Positions 36,238-44,893 of a DNA stretch of 64,000 nucleotides are shown here, one piece after another. Positions within the stretch are counted from its first letter, which is position 1. Every line of letters begins with the position of its first letter. Source of the DNA: Botryobacter ruber (GTDB taxonomy: Bacteria; Bacteroidota; Bacteroidia; Cytophagales; Hymenobacteraceae); NCBI RefSeq assembly GCF_003347595.2, contig NZ_QCZK02000055.1, forward strand, positions 1-64,000, in the 5' to 3' direction. The translations under genes were made by a program, and so were the position numbers. Under the pieces are notes generated by a model. The model made no database searches and was not told where the DNA came from. It was given only the letters and a program-made list of their open reading frames with translations.

Positions 36238-37344
36238 TTACCGGAAAGCAAACCCGTTCGGAGCTACGCCTACTCTGAAAGAATCGACTGCTGCTCCTGA
36301 TGGGTTATAGCGAATTACCCACCCGTCGGATGTAAAGCCAGGTACTTTGCCCGCGTAGATATAACCGCTTACCGGATCTACTCCCAAGCCATAGAAGCCC
36401 GAGGAGGGATAGGAGGCGCCGCGGTTAATCAGGGGGGTGGAGCTAAGCGCAGTAGCAGCTATGTCCTGCCGGTAGACTTTGTTATCGTAGACAAAGTAAA
36501 GCTTGTCTTTGGCAGCATTGGTTGTTAAGTTTTTCGGCGAAGGTGCGTTGCGGCTGAACGTAAATGTGCTCACAACTGTGTTGTTGGCCGTGCTGATTTT
36601 AGTTAATGCGCCAGGCTCGCTCAGTTCCTCGCTTATAGTCCAGTCCTGGTTGTAGGCTTTGTTGTTGCGGCTGGTAACCCACAGGTTGTTGTCTTTGTCC
36701 AGGGCAAGGCTGTTGGGGCCGTAGGTAACCGGAATGGTAGCTTCCAGGGTATCGGTGGCTGTGTTGATAACAGAAACTGTGTTCCCTCCGCTGTTGGCAA
36801 CGTAAACCTTGCCGCCTGCTACCAGCAGTTTTTCCGGGTTAATGCCCACTTCTATTGTCTTCGTTACAGTAAAGTTCTTCAGGTCCACTACCGCTACACG
36901 CCCGTTGCCGTCGTAGGTCACCCATTCGGTTACATAACCTTTCTGGTTGTCGAGTGCGGCAAAATAGCGGGGCATTTTCAGTCCGTTTATTTCTCCCTCC
37001 ACTTTAAAGGTATTGGCGTTGGCTACATACATTTTCTGGCTGTTGTTCACTACCAGGAAAGCGCGGTCGTCGTGGGTGCTGATGTCCTGCAGCACATCGC
37101 CCAGCAAGAGCGGGTTATTTTGCTTGCTGAAGATGTTGTTTTCCAGTTTGCCCGAGTTGCGGTTGTAATAGCTCACAGAGGCATTGGAGGCGTTGAAACT
37201 GCCCTCGTTGGCAATAAGCACGGCGTTGGCAGCATAGGCACCAGTGGGTGCATCATTCTCATTTTCACAACTGGTAAAGGTAAAGGCACCTGCTGTTAAA
37301 GCCGCAGCCAGGAAGAAGCTGCGCACAGATCTGTTTTTTGTCAT
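36238..37344 (-). CDS. YncE-like beta-propeller lipoprotein (DUF5074-like)
   Basis: 368 residues. The signal peptide has a lipobox (FTFTSCENEND, Cys about residue 26). A seven-bladed-propeller pattern follows, with repeats such as KVYVANSGGNTVSVINTATD and LALDKDNNLWVTSRNNKA. In Bacteroidota such surface lipoproteins commonly accompany BtuB-type TonB receptors and probably assist ligand capture. Here it lies 424 bp downstream of one that carries a cobalamin riboswitch, on the same strand, supporting a role in corrinoid uptake. Whether both share one transcript is uncertain because of the repeat-rich gap. Confidence 0.82.
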   Translation of the reverse strand: MTKNRSVRSFFLAAALTAGAFTFTSCENENDAPTGAYAANAVLIANEGSFNASNASVSYYNRNSGKLENNIFSKQNNPLLLGDVLQDISTHDDRAFLVVNNSQKMYVANANTFKVEGEINGLKMPRYFAALDNQKGYVTEWVTYDGNGRVAVVDLKNFTVTKTIEVGINPEKLLVAGGKVYVANSGGNTVSVINTATDTLEATIPVTYGPNSLALDKDNNLWVTSRNNKAYNQDWTISEELSEPGALTKISTANNTVVSTFTFSRNAPSPKNLTTNAAKDKLYFVYDNKVYRQDIAATALSSTPLINRGASYPSSGFYGLGVDPVSGYIYAGKVPGFTSDGWVIRYNPSGAAVDSFRVGVAPNGFAFR

Positions 37345-37768
37345 GATGATTGGTTAATGTGTTAATGGGTTAATGTGCTAATGGGTTACTATGATTAGGG
37401 TGCAGCGGGTGTGGTGGCAGCTGCAGTAATGTTTTGTCTGAACCTTTGATTAACGGTGATTTAATTGATGACTATGATTATTTGTCTGAATCAGGATTAA
37501 CAGAATTTTAGGATTTTCGGGATTAGGTTTGTTTGTGGTTCGCGCAGGAGACGCGGGCATCGCGTCTCTACAGCCATATCCCCTACCTCTCTACCTCTCT
37601 AGTACAGGGTTGAAAATCTTCAACCCCTACAAAATTTCTACCTCTCTACCTCTCTACCTCACTGTGTCAGGGTTGAAGATTTTCAACCCCTACAAAATTT
37701 CTACTTCTCTACCTTTCTACCTCTCAAACTCTCAAACTCTCAAACTCCCAAACTCTCTAACTCCCAAA
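37345..37768. repeat. Repeat-rich intergenic region with tandem and palindromic elements
   Basis: From left to right: GTTAATG-type direct repeats (37350-37388), a dispersed-repeat copy (37400-37436), an 8-bp-stem hairpin GAGACGCG/CGCGTCTC (37548-37568), two 63-bp tandem units that each carry a palindrome (37607-37626 and 37670-37689), interspersed CTACCTCT runs, and a CAAACTC-type microsatellite (37725-37769). No gene is supported here. Confidence 0.8.
37400..37436 (+). repeat. Dispersed repeat copy (GCAGTAATG subtype)
   Basis: Upstream of the minus-strand lipoprotein gene. Its last 25 nt are identical to 31234-31258. Confidence 0.65.
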
Positions 37769-39709
37769 CTAAATTATGTATCGCAAACTGAAGGTGTAGC
37801 TGCGTGGTGGCATAGCCCGGTTCACCATGGTCTGGTAGCGGGTGTTGGTTGCGTTGTCGGTGCGCAGGGTGGTGTGCAGTTGGTGGCGGCCCAGCTTAAA
37901 TTGTTTGCCCACGGACAAGCCCAGCAAGGTGAAGCCTGGCATACTTTCAGAGTTGTTGGCGGTGGTGTAGCGCCTGCCGGTGTAGGTCAGGTTGCCGATA
38001 AAGCGCCAGGTACGGTAGGAGGCATCGGTGGAAAAAGTGGCTTTGTGCAGCGGTACGTATGGTAACTGCCGGTGCAGTTCCGCTGCGGCTCCCTCATACG
38101 ACTTTACCTGTTCCGAAGAGGTAAAAGCATACCCTGCTGCAGCACCCACCACAGCCTTACCTGCTTTGGCAGACACACGACTGCTGAACTCCAGCCCCTG
38201 CGACTGTACCTTCTGCAGGTTCAGGGGTGTCCAGTAACCAACTCCGGTATCTGTCCATTGTACCCAGTTGTCGAGCAGGATGGTATAGGCTGTTGCTTCT
38301 GTCTCCACAACCACAGCGCCTTTTGCAAAGAGGTGCCGCAGGCCTGCTTCATAGTTCCAGCCTTGCTCCGGCTTCAGGTCAGGGTTGCCGCCGGGGCGCC
38401 AGAATCGTTCGTTCAGGGTGGGTACCCGGTAACTACCCGATACATTACCTTTTACACTGATGTAGTGCTGGCCGAAGCGGGCAAACTTCCAGTTGGCGCC
38501 GAGGGTAGGCGTAGGCACCGGGTTAAAGCCTTCCACAAATGCCTGCCGTAGGTTCAGGCTCAGCGCCAGCCTTTGCACAGGCTCGTAGCGGAAAAGTGCG
38601 AAAGCGGCGGCTCGTTTTTCTGTTACCTTACCGCCATAGCCATCTACAGCCGCATCGAAATACTGTAGATTCAGGCCGCCTTTCAGGCTCCAGCGCCGGC
38701 CATAGGTATACGTCTGCTCTGCCTGCAGCTGCCAGGTGCCGATATCGGTGCGGGAGTTGTTATGGTTGTCGGTGTAGTGGAGGAAATCGGAAAAATAAGC
38801 CGCTTTGATACTGGTCTGGCCCCAGCGGCTGTTGTGCCCGAAGCTGGTGAGCAGGCGCAGGTTTTTGTCGAGCTGAGCGGCGTTGTTGTCGGCTGCGCCC
38901 ATGGCAGGCTGCAGTTCGCGGTCGGTGTAGGTGTACCAGCTGCTGAAAGCAAGGTTTGTTTTGGGGCTCAGGTGCCAGGTAACATCCTGTGTAAAGCCAT
39001 GCTGCGCTACTCCTGCATGCGCCATCCGCTCCCGTGGCGCTCCGAATTTGCCAGCGTTGCGGTACCAGAAGTTGTTCTGCGCCTGCTGCCGGTAAGCGCT
39101 TCCGCCCACCGCAATTTTTTCGCTGCTGTAGCCTGCGGAAATGTGGCTGTAGTAGCGACCGAAGCTGCCCACTTCCTGCTGCAACGCTGCCCGGAATCCT
39201 TTTTCAGTATAATCGGGAGAGTTCAGCATCACGGCTCCGCCGATAGCGCCACTGCCATACGTAGCGCCTGCTGCGCCATGCTGCACCGCCACATCTCCGA
39301 CACCGCTTAAGGGCAGCGTGGCAAAATCGTTCTGCCCGAGCGAGGGGATGGCGATGTTGAGCCCATTCCAGAGTACTGCCGTATGCGAAGCCGAGGTTCC
39401 CCTGAACGAAACACTCGACAAACCGCTGGCGCCATAAGATTTGAGGTAGAGCGGCGTGCGCGTCTGCAAAGCTTCGGCCAGGGAGGCGGAGCTGTAGGTT
39501 TGGAGGTAGCTGCTGTCAAGCGAAAACACGCGGCTGCCGGCGGCGTATACTTCGGCGGGCTTGCCAAATACTTCTACGGCGCCAAGTTCGTAGTGCGTGG
39601 TGTCCTGCTGGGCCACAGCCACGGTAGCCACCGTGCAGGAGGAGGCCAGCAGGCAAAAAATAAATTTGTGAAAAGTTGTCACTACATGTTTGCTTACATC
39701 CCGAAGCAT
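37769..39709 (-). CDS. TonB-dependent receptor, BtuB-like, probably cobalamin
   Basis: 646 residues from the ATG at 39709. The frame stays open upstream to 39844, but that part overlaps the riboswitch and has no family similarity. The signal peptide ends near VATVAVAQQD. A plug domain follows (GAVEVFGKP, SLAEALQTRTPLYLKSYGASG, VSFRGTSASHTAVLWNGLN, GAIGGAVMLNS), then a beta-barrel ending in an aromatic-type strand (YTFSLRYII). It imports a large ligand across the outer membrane using TonB energy. The cobalamin riboswitch directly upstream indicates vitamin B12 or another corrinoid. A YncE-like lipoprotein follows on the same strand. Confidence 0.9.
   Translation of the reverse strand: MLRDVSKHVVTTFHKFIFCLLASSCTVATVAVAQQDTTHYELGAVEVFGKPAEVYAAGSRVFSLDSSYLQTYSSASLAEALQTRTPLYLKSYGASGLSSVSFRGTSASHTAVLWNGLNIAIPSLGQNDFATLPLSGVGDVAVQHGAAGATYGSGAIGGAVMLNSPDYTEKGFRAALQQEVGSFGRYYSHISAGYSSEKIAVGGSAYRQQAQNNFWYRNAGKFGAPRERMAHAGVAQHGFTQDVTWHLSPKTNLAFSSWYTYTDRELQPAMGAADNNAAQLDKNLRLLTSFGHNSRWGQTSIKAAYFSDFLHYTDNHNNSRTDIGTWQLQAEQTYTYGRRWSLKGGLNLQYFDAAVDGYGGKVTEKRAAAFALFRYEPVQRLALSLNLRQAFVEGFNPVPTPTLGANWKFARFGQHYISVKGNVSGSYRVPTLNERFWRPGGNPDLKPEQGWNYEAGLRHLFAKGAVVVETEATAYTILLDNWVQWTDTGVGYWTPLNLQKVQSQGLEFSSRVSAKAGKAVVGAAAGYAFTSSEQVKSYEGAAAELHRQLPYVPLHKATFSTDASYRTWRFIGNLTYTGRRYTTANNSESMPGFTLLGLSVGKQFKLGRHQLHTTLRTDNATNTRYQTMVNRAMPPRSYTFSLRYII
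38133..38165 (-). repeat. Possible dispersed repeat copy inside the TonB receptor gene
   Basis: CACCCACCACAGCCTTACC resembles the family core on the reverse strand. It encodes GKAVVGAAAG and could also be an ordinary coding coincidence. Confidence 0.3.
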
Positions 39710-39802
39710 GCAAAGGGGCAGAAGTGCAGGAACAGCTAGCGCTTGTGGAGCGGAGGCCGTGCAGCTTTTTACCCGAAAGCATACGACAATTTTGTCTGGA
39801 AC

Positions 39803-39970
39803 TGGCAGGTCTCCTGGCTTTCTCCGGTCAGCCCGCCTTCCCATCCGGTGCCGGACAGTGGCTTTGGTGTTGAGCTTTCCTTTTAATGGAGATTACAGTT
39901 GCGGGAACAGCGCAGGTTTTACACCTGCTTCCCTTTTAAGGCCCTTCGTACAGAAGTAGAAGCGCCACCA
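39803..39970 (-). ncRNA. Cobalamin riboswitch
   Basis: Read on the minus strand, the expected elements occur in order: a GGGAAGCAGGTGTAAAACCTG block, CCCGCAACTGTAA, AAGCCACTG, GGGAAGGCGG, and the closing GAAAGCCAGGAGACCTGCC. This is the conserved core of the B12 aptamer (Rfam cobalamin class). It ends about 95 bp before the TonB receptor start and should repress that gene when the corrinoid level is high. Confidence 0.95.
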
Positions 39971-39978
39971 ATCTGTTG

Positions 39979-39986
39979 CAAAGGTA
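39979..39986 (-). promoter_or_regulatory. Probable -7 box driving the riboswitch transcript
   Basis: TACCTTTG on the minus strand matches TAnnTTTG just upstream of the aptamer. I see no clear -33 TTTG at the usual distance. Confidence 0.45.
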
Positions 39987-40174
39987 ACGAACTTTTTAAT
40001 ACGGGCGTGTCCGGAGCAGGAATTTTTTCGTTGTGCTGCTGTGGAGCCTGCTGCTGCCTGCGTTGTGGGGCTGTTAAATAAAATATTAAATAAATGTAAT
40101 GTTTTGTAAATTCACCGTTTCAGAATATCAGGCCTGAACAGGTAATTTTAAATTTTAATCAACACAAAAAAAAC

Positions 40175-41380
40175 ATGAAACCAAACTTAAGACATTTTGG
40201 ATGGATACTGCTGCTGTATGTATTCGTGCTGGGCGGGTGTAAGGATAACGAGGAAGAACCGACGCCGGAGAATAACAGTAATTTTGTATCGGCTACATTG
40301 CTGGGGGAACTTCCCAAAAATACCTTGCAAACCTATGCAACAGCTTTTGGTTTTGGCAATTACGTGGTGCATATCAACTACGATGTATCTTTTTACCGGC
40401 TCCACTACCGAACCCGCTTTAAGGGCCAGGAAATTGAAGCATCCGGTCTGGTGGCTGTACCCAGAGGTACTACAGCGGCTCCTGCGCTGCTGAGTGCACA
40501 GCATGGCACGATGTTTCGCGAAGCAGATGCACCTTCTAATTTCCCGAATACCTTTAGTGGGTTCGAATTGTTTGGTGCAGCCGGCTTTGTAACGGCTATC
40601 CCGGATTATATAGGGATGGGTGCCTCCAAGTCGGTGGTGCATCCGTATTACGACGAAGCGCATTCAGCTGCCGCCGTAGTAGACATGCTGAAAGCAACCA
40701 AACACTACCTGCAGACCCAGAATATTGCTTTCAGCAACAAATTATTTTTGGTTGGTTATTCGGAGGGTGGCTATGTAACGCTGGCGGCGCAGAAGGAAAT
40801 AGAAACCACACCCGGGCACAACCTGGCTGTAACTGCCGTAGCCGCAGGAGCGGGGGCATACGACCTGCCTGTAATGATGAACATGGTGGCGACTGCTTCC
40901 TCCTACAGTAATCCTGCTTTTCTGGTAAAAATGGTGCATGCCTACAATAATACCTACAACTGGAACAGGCCTTTAACCGATTTCTTCCGGACCGATTATG
41001 CTGCAGCCATACCCGGCTTACTCGACGGCACAAAAAGCCTGGAGCAAATAAACCAGGCGCTGTCTCCTAGCCCGGCAGAATTGCTGAACCCAACGTTTTA
41101 TCAGAACCTGCAAAGCACTACCGGCGAAATGGAGCTGAAGCAGAAACTAGTGGAAAACAGCTTCTTCCTGACCTGGAACCCTAAAAGTCCGACCCGGCTT
41201 TACCACGGAACCCAGGATGAATCGGTTTACTACAGAACCACCGAAACAGCCTATGAAAAGTTCAGCGCAGGTGGCGCTGCCAATGTGGAACTGGTTCCGA
41301 TAGAGGGTGGTACGCATGTCTCTTCCATAGAACCAATGATGATTGATGCCCTGCTTTGGTTCAAGTCGTTAAACAAATAA
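40175..41380 (+). CDS. Secreted alpha/beta-hydrolase lipoprotein
   Basis: 401 residues. The lipobox LGGC lies near residue 22. The nucleophile elbow GYSEGG (LFLVGYSEGGYVTLAAQ), the acid in LYHGTQDESV and the histidine in EGGTHVSS form a complete catalytic triad of the alpha/beta-hydrolase fold. HGTMFREADAPSN and IPDYIGMGAS in the N-terminal half resemble secretory lipase or prolyl-oligopeptidase-like enzymes. It is probably an esterase or lipase anchored in the outer membrane; the substrate is unknown. Single gene, followed by a terminator. Confidence 0.82.
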   Translation: MKPNLRHFGWILLLYVFVLGGCKDNEEEPTPENNSNFVSATLLGELPKNTLQTYATAFGFGNYVVHINYDVSFYRLHYRTRFKGQEIEASGLVAVPRGTTAAPALLSAQHGTMFREADAPSNFPNTFSGFELFGAAGFVTAIPDYIGMGASKSVVHPYYDEAHSAAAVVDMLKATKHYLQTQNIAFSNKLFLVGYSEGGYVTLAAQKEIETTPGHNLAVTAVAAGAGAYDLPVMMNMVATASSYSNPAFLVKMVHAYNNTYNWNRPLTDFFRTDYAAAIPGLLDGTKSLEQINQALSPSPAELLNPTFYQNLQSTTGEMELKQKLVENSFFLTWNPKSPTRLYHGTQDESVYYRTTETAYEKFSAGGAANVELVPIEGGTHVSSIEPMMIDALLWFKSLNK

Positions 41381-41403
41381 AGTAAGCACAGCAACTTTTG
41401 CCA

Positions 41404-41438
41404 GAAAAGCTCCGGAGGATCAGCCTTCGGAGCTTTTC
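41404..41438 (+). terminator. Terminator of the hydrolase gene
   Basis: An 11-bp stem (41404-41414 with 41428-41438) whose 3' arm ends in a T run. Confidence 0.75.
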
Positions 41439-41523
41439 CGTTATCGGTTCAGCGCATTCAACTTCTTGGCTTGCTGCAGCGTAAGTTCTCCTTGATATCC
41501 ATCCCAAAACGCCTGGTTTTATT

Positions 41524-42123
41524 TTGAAGCTACCATCACATTTTTATACCCGTCCCAACGTCGTGCAGGTGGCGCAGGACCTGCTGGGCAAATATCTCTA
41601 CACGAATATTGGCGGTGTACTGACCGGTGGTATGGTTGTAGAGACAGAAGCGTACGCCGGCGAAAACGACCGTGCCTGCCATGCCCATATGAACCGCCGC
41701 ACCCCACGCACCGAAATCATGTACCAGGAAGGCGGCGTGGCTTACGTGTACCTGGTGTACGGCATCTACCACCTCTTCAACGTCATCACCAACACAGCCG
41801 GCAAAGCCGATGCGGTACTGGTACGAGCCATCGAGCCCACCGAAGGCATACCCGAAATGCAGCTGCGCCGCCACATGCCCGTCCTGAAACCCAACCTGAC
41901 GGCCGGGCCCGGTGTGCTGAGCATCGCCCTGGGTATTGACCGGAAACTGTATGGCGCCGACCTGACCGGCGATACTATCTGGCTGGAGGACCAGGGCGTG
42001 CAGGTGCCTGCCGGGCACATTGCTACAGGCCCGCGCATTGGCGTAGACTATGCCGGCGACGATGCCCTGCTGCCCTGGCGCTTCTGGCTAAAAGATAACA
42101 AGTGGGTGAGCCGCAGCAGGTAA
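41524..42123 (+). CDS. DNA-3-methyladenine glycosylase, AAG/MPG family
   Basis: 199 residues. The motifs FYTRPNVVQVAQDLLGKYL, GMVVETEAYAGENDRACHA, MYQEGGVAYVYLVYGIYHLFN, VLVRAIEPTEG and TAGPGVLSIALGID cover the whole AAG family. The enzyme excises alkylated purines in base-excision repair. The conserved N terminus begins right after a TTG at 41524. The frame has no ATG between the upstream stop at 41482 and this codon, so TTG is the likely start. The gene appears to be single. Confidence 0.92.
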   Translation: MKLPSHFYTRPNVVQVAQDLLGKYLYTNIGGVLTGGMVVETEAYAGENDRACHAHMNRRTPRTEIMYQEGGVAYVYLVYGIYHLFNVITNTAGKADAVLVRAIEPTEGIPEMQLRRHMPVLKPNLTAGPGVLSIALGIDRKLYGADLTGDTIWLEDQGVQVPAGHIATGPRIGVDYAGDDALLPWRFWLKDNKWVSRSR

Positions 42124-42328
42124 GTTGTTAAGCTTCAGTGCAAAGCGAATCGGCAGGAGCCAGGGTACGTAAAACCAACAGGATAAGCAGCTTCTCCGGA
42201 AAACGCAGATTATTGTCTTTTACCAGAAAATGTTGAGAAACGGTGGCTGTAGCTGCGTTTTTGGCAAGATATTTATTCTATATACAGCATATAAAATAAT
42301 TTCAGGATCATGTTAGCAACTTTCGACA

Positions 42329-43774
42329 ATGGGAACTTTAAAAAAGTACTGGGCAGTACTGATGCTCACCTGTCTGGCCTTTGGCCTGGCAGGTACTGAA
42401 CAAGCAAGGGCTCATGGCGGGACCAGCGTCTCCTTCCAGACCTTTTACGATGAACTGACGCCGTACGGCCGCTGGATCAACTACCCCGGGCATGGCTATG
42501 TGTGGGCACCCGATGTAGAAGCCGGTTTTCAGCCGTACGCTACCCGCGGGCACTGGGTAATGACAGAATACGGCAACACCTGGGTTTCGGATTATGCCTG
42601 GGGCTGGGCGCCTTTCCACTACGGCCGCTGGCTCTGGGACGATTATTACGGTTGGGTATGGGTGCCTGGCAACGAGTGGGGACCAGCCTGGGTGAGCTGG
42701 CGCACCGGGGGCGATTATTACGGATGGGCGCCCTTAGGTCCGGGTGTGCACATCAATATCAACATACCAGTGGCGCATTGGGTGTTTGTGCCAAGGCGGC
42801 ATGTGATGAGCCGCAGATGGCACAACTACTGTGCACCCCGAACAACTGTTGTGAACGTCTACCACAACACGATCATCATCAACAACTACTATAATTACAA
42901 CAACCGCACCTATGTGTACGGGCCGCGGGTGCAGGAAATAGAGCAGCATACCCGCAGCAGGGTGCAGGTGCACCGTGTGAACCAGGACAGCAGGCCCGGT
43001 CGTGCAGTGGTTGACAGGGGGGCAGTGAGAATGTACCGGCCTGAAGTAACGGCACAGCGCAACGAAGCACCTGCCCGGGTTGTCAGCCGCGAAAACTTTA
43101 CACGTCCTGATCGCTCAAGCGTTGAAAGAGTAAACGACCGCGAAAGAACCGACAGAAGCAGCATCTCCGGTGACAGGAGCAGTGTTGTTAGAGAAGGTAC
43201 AGCTGAGAATACCGGTATTTCACCAAGAGAACGGATGGCGGAAAGCAGGCGCAGTACCGAAATCGGGGACAATGCTACAGGCAGAAGCAGTACGTCGCGC
43301 GATGACTATACCGACAGGAGAGAGGCCGTTATACGGGAAAGGTATCCGGAGCGCAGAACCAATATACCGGCTACTGATAATACCAGCCCGCGTGAGGCAA
43401 TAAGAAACAGGCCTGACGCAGCCGTGCGAGAAACAGAGCGTGCCCCTGTACAGGAGCGGGTTGTCAGGGAAAGACCTGTCCGTACGCCGTCATCCGTCGA
43501 GCGCCCTGCCGGTTTGGAAGCACCGGTCAGGCGGGAACTTCCGCAGCCTGAGCGAAGCCCGTACAACCCGGGTGTGCGACAGGAGCAGCCTGCCGGAAGG
43601 TCGGTGCAGCGGACCGTTCCTGACTACAGCCAGCGGGCGCGTCAGCAGATCAGCCAGCCGCAGGTTGGGCAGCAAAACCGGCAGAGTCTGCCGCAAAGGC
43701 CACAGCGCAGCCAAATACAGCAGCAACGGCAGGAGTCTTCCGGTGGCGTACCCGAAAGGCGAAGCAGAAACTAA
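42329..43774 (+). CDS. YXWGXW repeat protein (DUF6600-like) with Arg-rich disordered tail
   Basis: 481 residues. A signal peptide (about 1-28, ending ARA) is followed by a domain with YGRWINYPGHGYVWAPD, SDYAWGWAPFHYGRW and DDYYGWVWVPGNEWGPAWV repeats (about 45-165), the signature of the YXWGXW/DUF6600 family. An Asn- and Tyr-rich linker follows. The last 290 or so residues are a low-complexity segment very rich in Arg, Ser, Pro, Glu and Gln, probably disordered. Probably exported; function unknown. The upstream gap (42124-42328) shows nothing else. Confidence 0.82.
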   Translation: MGTLKKYWAVLMLTCLAFGLAGTEQARAHGGTSVSFQTFYDELTPYGRWINYPGHGYVWAPDVEAGFQPYATRGHWVMTEYGNTWVSDYAWGWAPFHYGRWLWDDYYGWVWVPGNEWGPAWVSWRTGGDYYGWAPLGPGVHININIPVAHWVFVPRRHVMSRRWHNYCAPRTTVVNVYHNTIIINNYYNYNNRTYVYGPRVQEIEQHTRSRVQVHRVNQDSRPGRAVVDRGAVRMYRPEVTAQRNEAPARVVSRENFTRPDRSSVERVNDRERTDRSSISGDRSSVVREGTAENTGISPRERMAESRRSTEIGDNATGRSSTSRDDYTDRREAVIRERYPERRTNIPATDNTSPREAIRNRPDAAVRETERAPVQERVVRERPVRTPSSVERPAGLEAPVRRELPQPERSPYNPGVRQEQPAGRSVQRTVPDYSQRARQQISQPQVGQQNRQSLPQRPQRSQIQQQRQESSGGVPERRSRN

Positions 43775-43792
43775 GTACAAAGCCGCAATATC

Positions 43793-43842
43793 AAAAAGCA
43801 GAAGAGGCTGCCCCTGTAGCTGGGGCAGCCTCTTCTGCTTTT
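43793..43842. terminator. Strong bidirectional terminator
   Basis: A perfect stem of about 21 bp (43793-43813 region with 43822-43842) and a short loop, with A and T runs on the two sides, between convergent genes. Confidence 0.9.
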
Positions 43843-43881
43843 GATTTATGATCTATCGTTTCTTCTGGCTTACATCATAAG

Positions 43882-44067
43882 CTAGAATTTATTTCTTCTC
43901 TTTTCTGTGCCCAACTCGTTGTCAGTTGAGCCTCTGGGCGTGTAATCATTAGCTCCACGATTACCTACCGCATCCCGCTTCAGACTGTTGCCAATATCAG
44001 AGGGATCTTTCTTGCTGAGATCAGTCAGTTCAGACTCTTGTTTCTTATTTTCTTTATTCTTTTTCAT
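43882..44067 (-). CDS. Very small basic hydrophilic protein
   Basis: 61 residues from the ATG at 44067, starting MKKNKENKKQESELTDLSKK. It is rich in Lys, Asn, Asp and Arg, with no membrane segment or Cys, and is probably disordered. No family is recognised. The next small minus-strand gene at 44243 is similar in character but not in sequence. Confidence 0.5.
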   Translation of the reverse strand: MKKNKENKKQESELTDLSKKDPSDIGNSLKRDAVGNRGANDYTPRGSTDNELGTEKRRNKF

Positions 44068-44242
44068 AGTTCTCAAACTTTGGTTCCGATAATAGTTTAC
44101 GTAGTTTGCTTATTTTGGCTGCCACTTTTTTAGCCGTCAGCTTCTGCTAAAGGCTGAGAGTGGCTGTTTACTCCCTCCATATGTTATCTCTTTTCAAAGA
44201 AAGATAAACTCCTGCTGCTCTTAACCTGGCTGCTGCACTTCG

Positions 44243-44482
44243 TTAGAAGTTGCTGCTCTTAGGAGGAAATTCTCTGCGCAGGTCGCCCTGTTCCTTTGCC
44301 CTGCTCTGGTTCTGGCCCTGCACTGGTGTAGCACCTCCGCTCATCTGGCTGGATGTGGTGCTGTTTTGTGACGTGGTTGAACCCCGTACCGGGGAATCCG
44401 GACGTATGGTGCGGGAGCTGTTGCTGGTGCCCGTTTTCATTCTGTTAATGTCTTGTTGGGTTTCTTTGCTGCCTTTTTTCAT
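44243..44482 (-). CDS. Small Ser/Thr/Gln-rich hydrophilic protein
   Basis: 79 residues from the ATG at 44482 (MKKGSKETQQDINRMKTGT...). It is rich in Ser, Thr, Gln and Gly, without hydrophobic core or signal peptide, and probably disordered. No known domain. It lies upstream of the small gene at 43882 on the same strand, 175 bp away. Confidence 0.45.
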   Translation of the reverse strand: MKKGSKETQQDINRMKTGTSNSSRTIRPDSPVRGSTTSQNSTTSSQMSGGATPVQGQNQSRAKEQGDLRREFPPKSSNF

Positions 44483-44763
44483 GATGTATGGTATTAAGTA
44501 AAACAATTAGTGTTAGTTTGTTTTACGAAGTAAATACCTGATAGTTAAGTGTATATGCTGATGTTTGTGAGCGTGTTGCAGGCTGGTTGTAAGATGAAGT
44601 TTTATGGATTATCGCTATATGGGAATACAGGGCTAATTGTATATTACTGATGTAGAAGCAGTTTGGGAGAGGATATTTGTAGCTGTTGAACAGGAGCCGC
44701 TGTAATATGGGAAGAAACCGGGGCAGGCGCCTCTTGCAGAAATGCTGGTTTAAGCTCAAAAAG

Positions 44764-44800
44764 TTCACTGCACCTGCCACCACTTCTTCTGCTCCTGCAA
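44764..44800 (-). repeat. Dispersed repeat copy
   Basis: Reverse copy reading CTGCACCTGCCACCACTTCT, then TCTGCTCCTGCAA. The rest of the gap 44507-44893 shows no supported gene. Confidence 0.65.
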
Positions 44801-44893
44801 TAAAAGGTCTTCTGCCCGGCTTGCCCGTGTTGCAGAAACAGGAGCGGAGGGTGCTGCTACAAACGGCTGCGTAGCTTTACAGGTTTGCCCAGG

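Noticed and set aside
37529-38065. Plus-strand frame over the microsatellites
   Set aside because: Its product is a translation of tandem DNA repeats (ISTSLPLYL) and antisense receptor sequence.
38133-38165. Certain dispersed-repeat copy in the receptor gene
   Set aside because: Only a partial match in a segment that also makes sense as barrel coding sequence, so it is kept as a low-confidence feature.
39710-39844. N-terminal extension of the TonB receptor
   Set aside because: It overlaps the riboswitch 3' part and lacks a signal peptide; the ATG at 39709 precedes a credible one.
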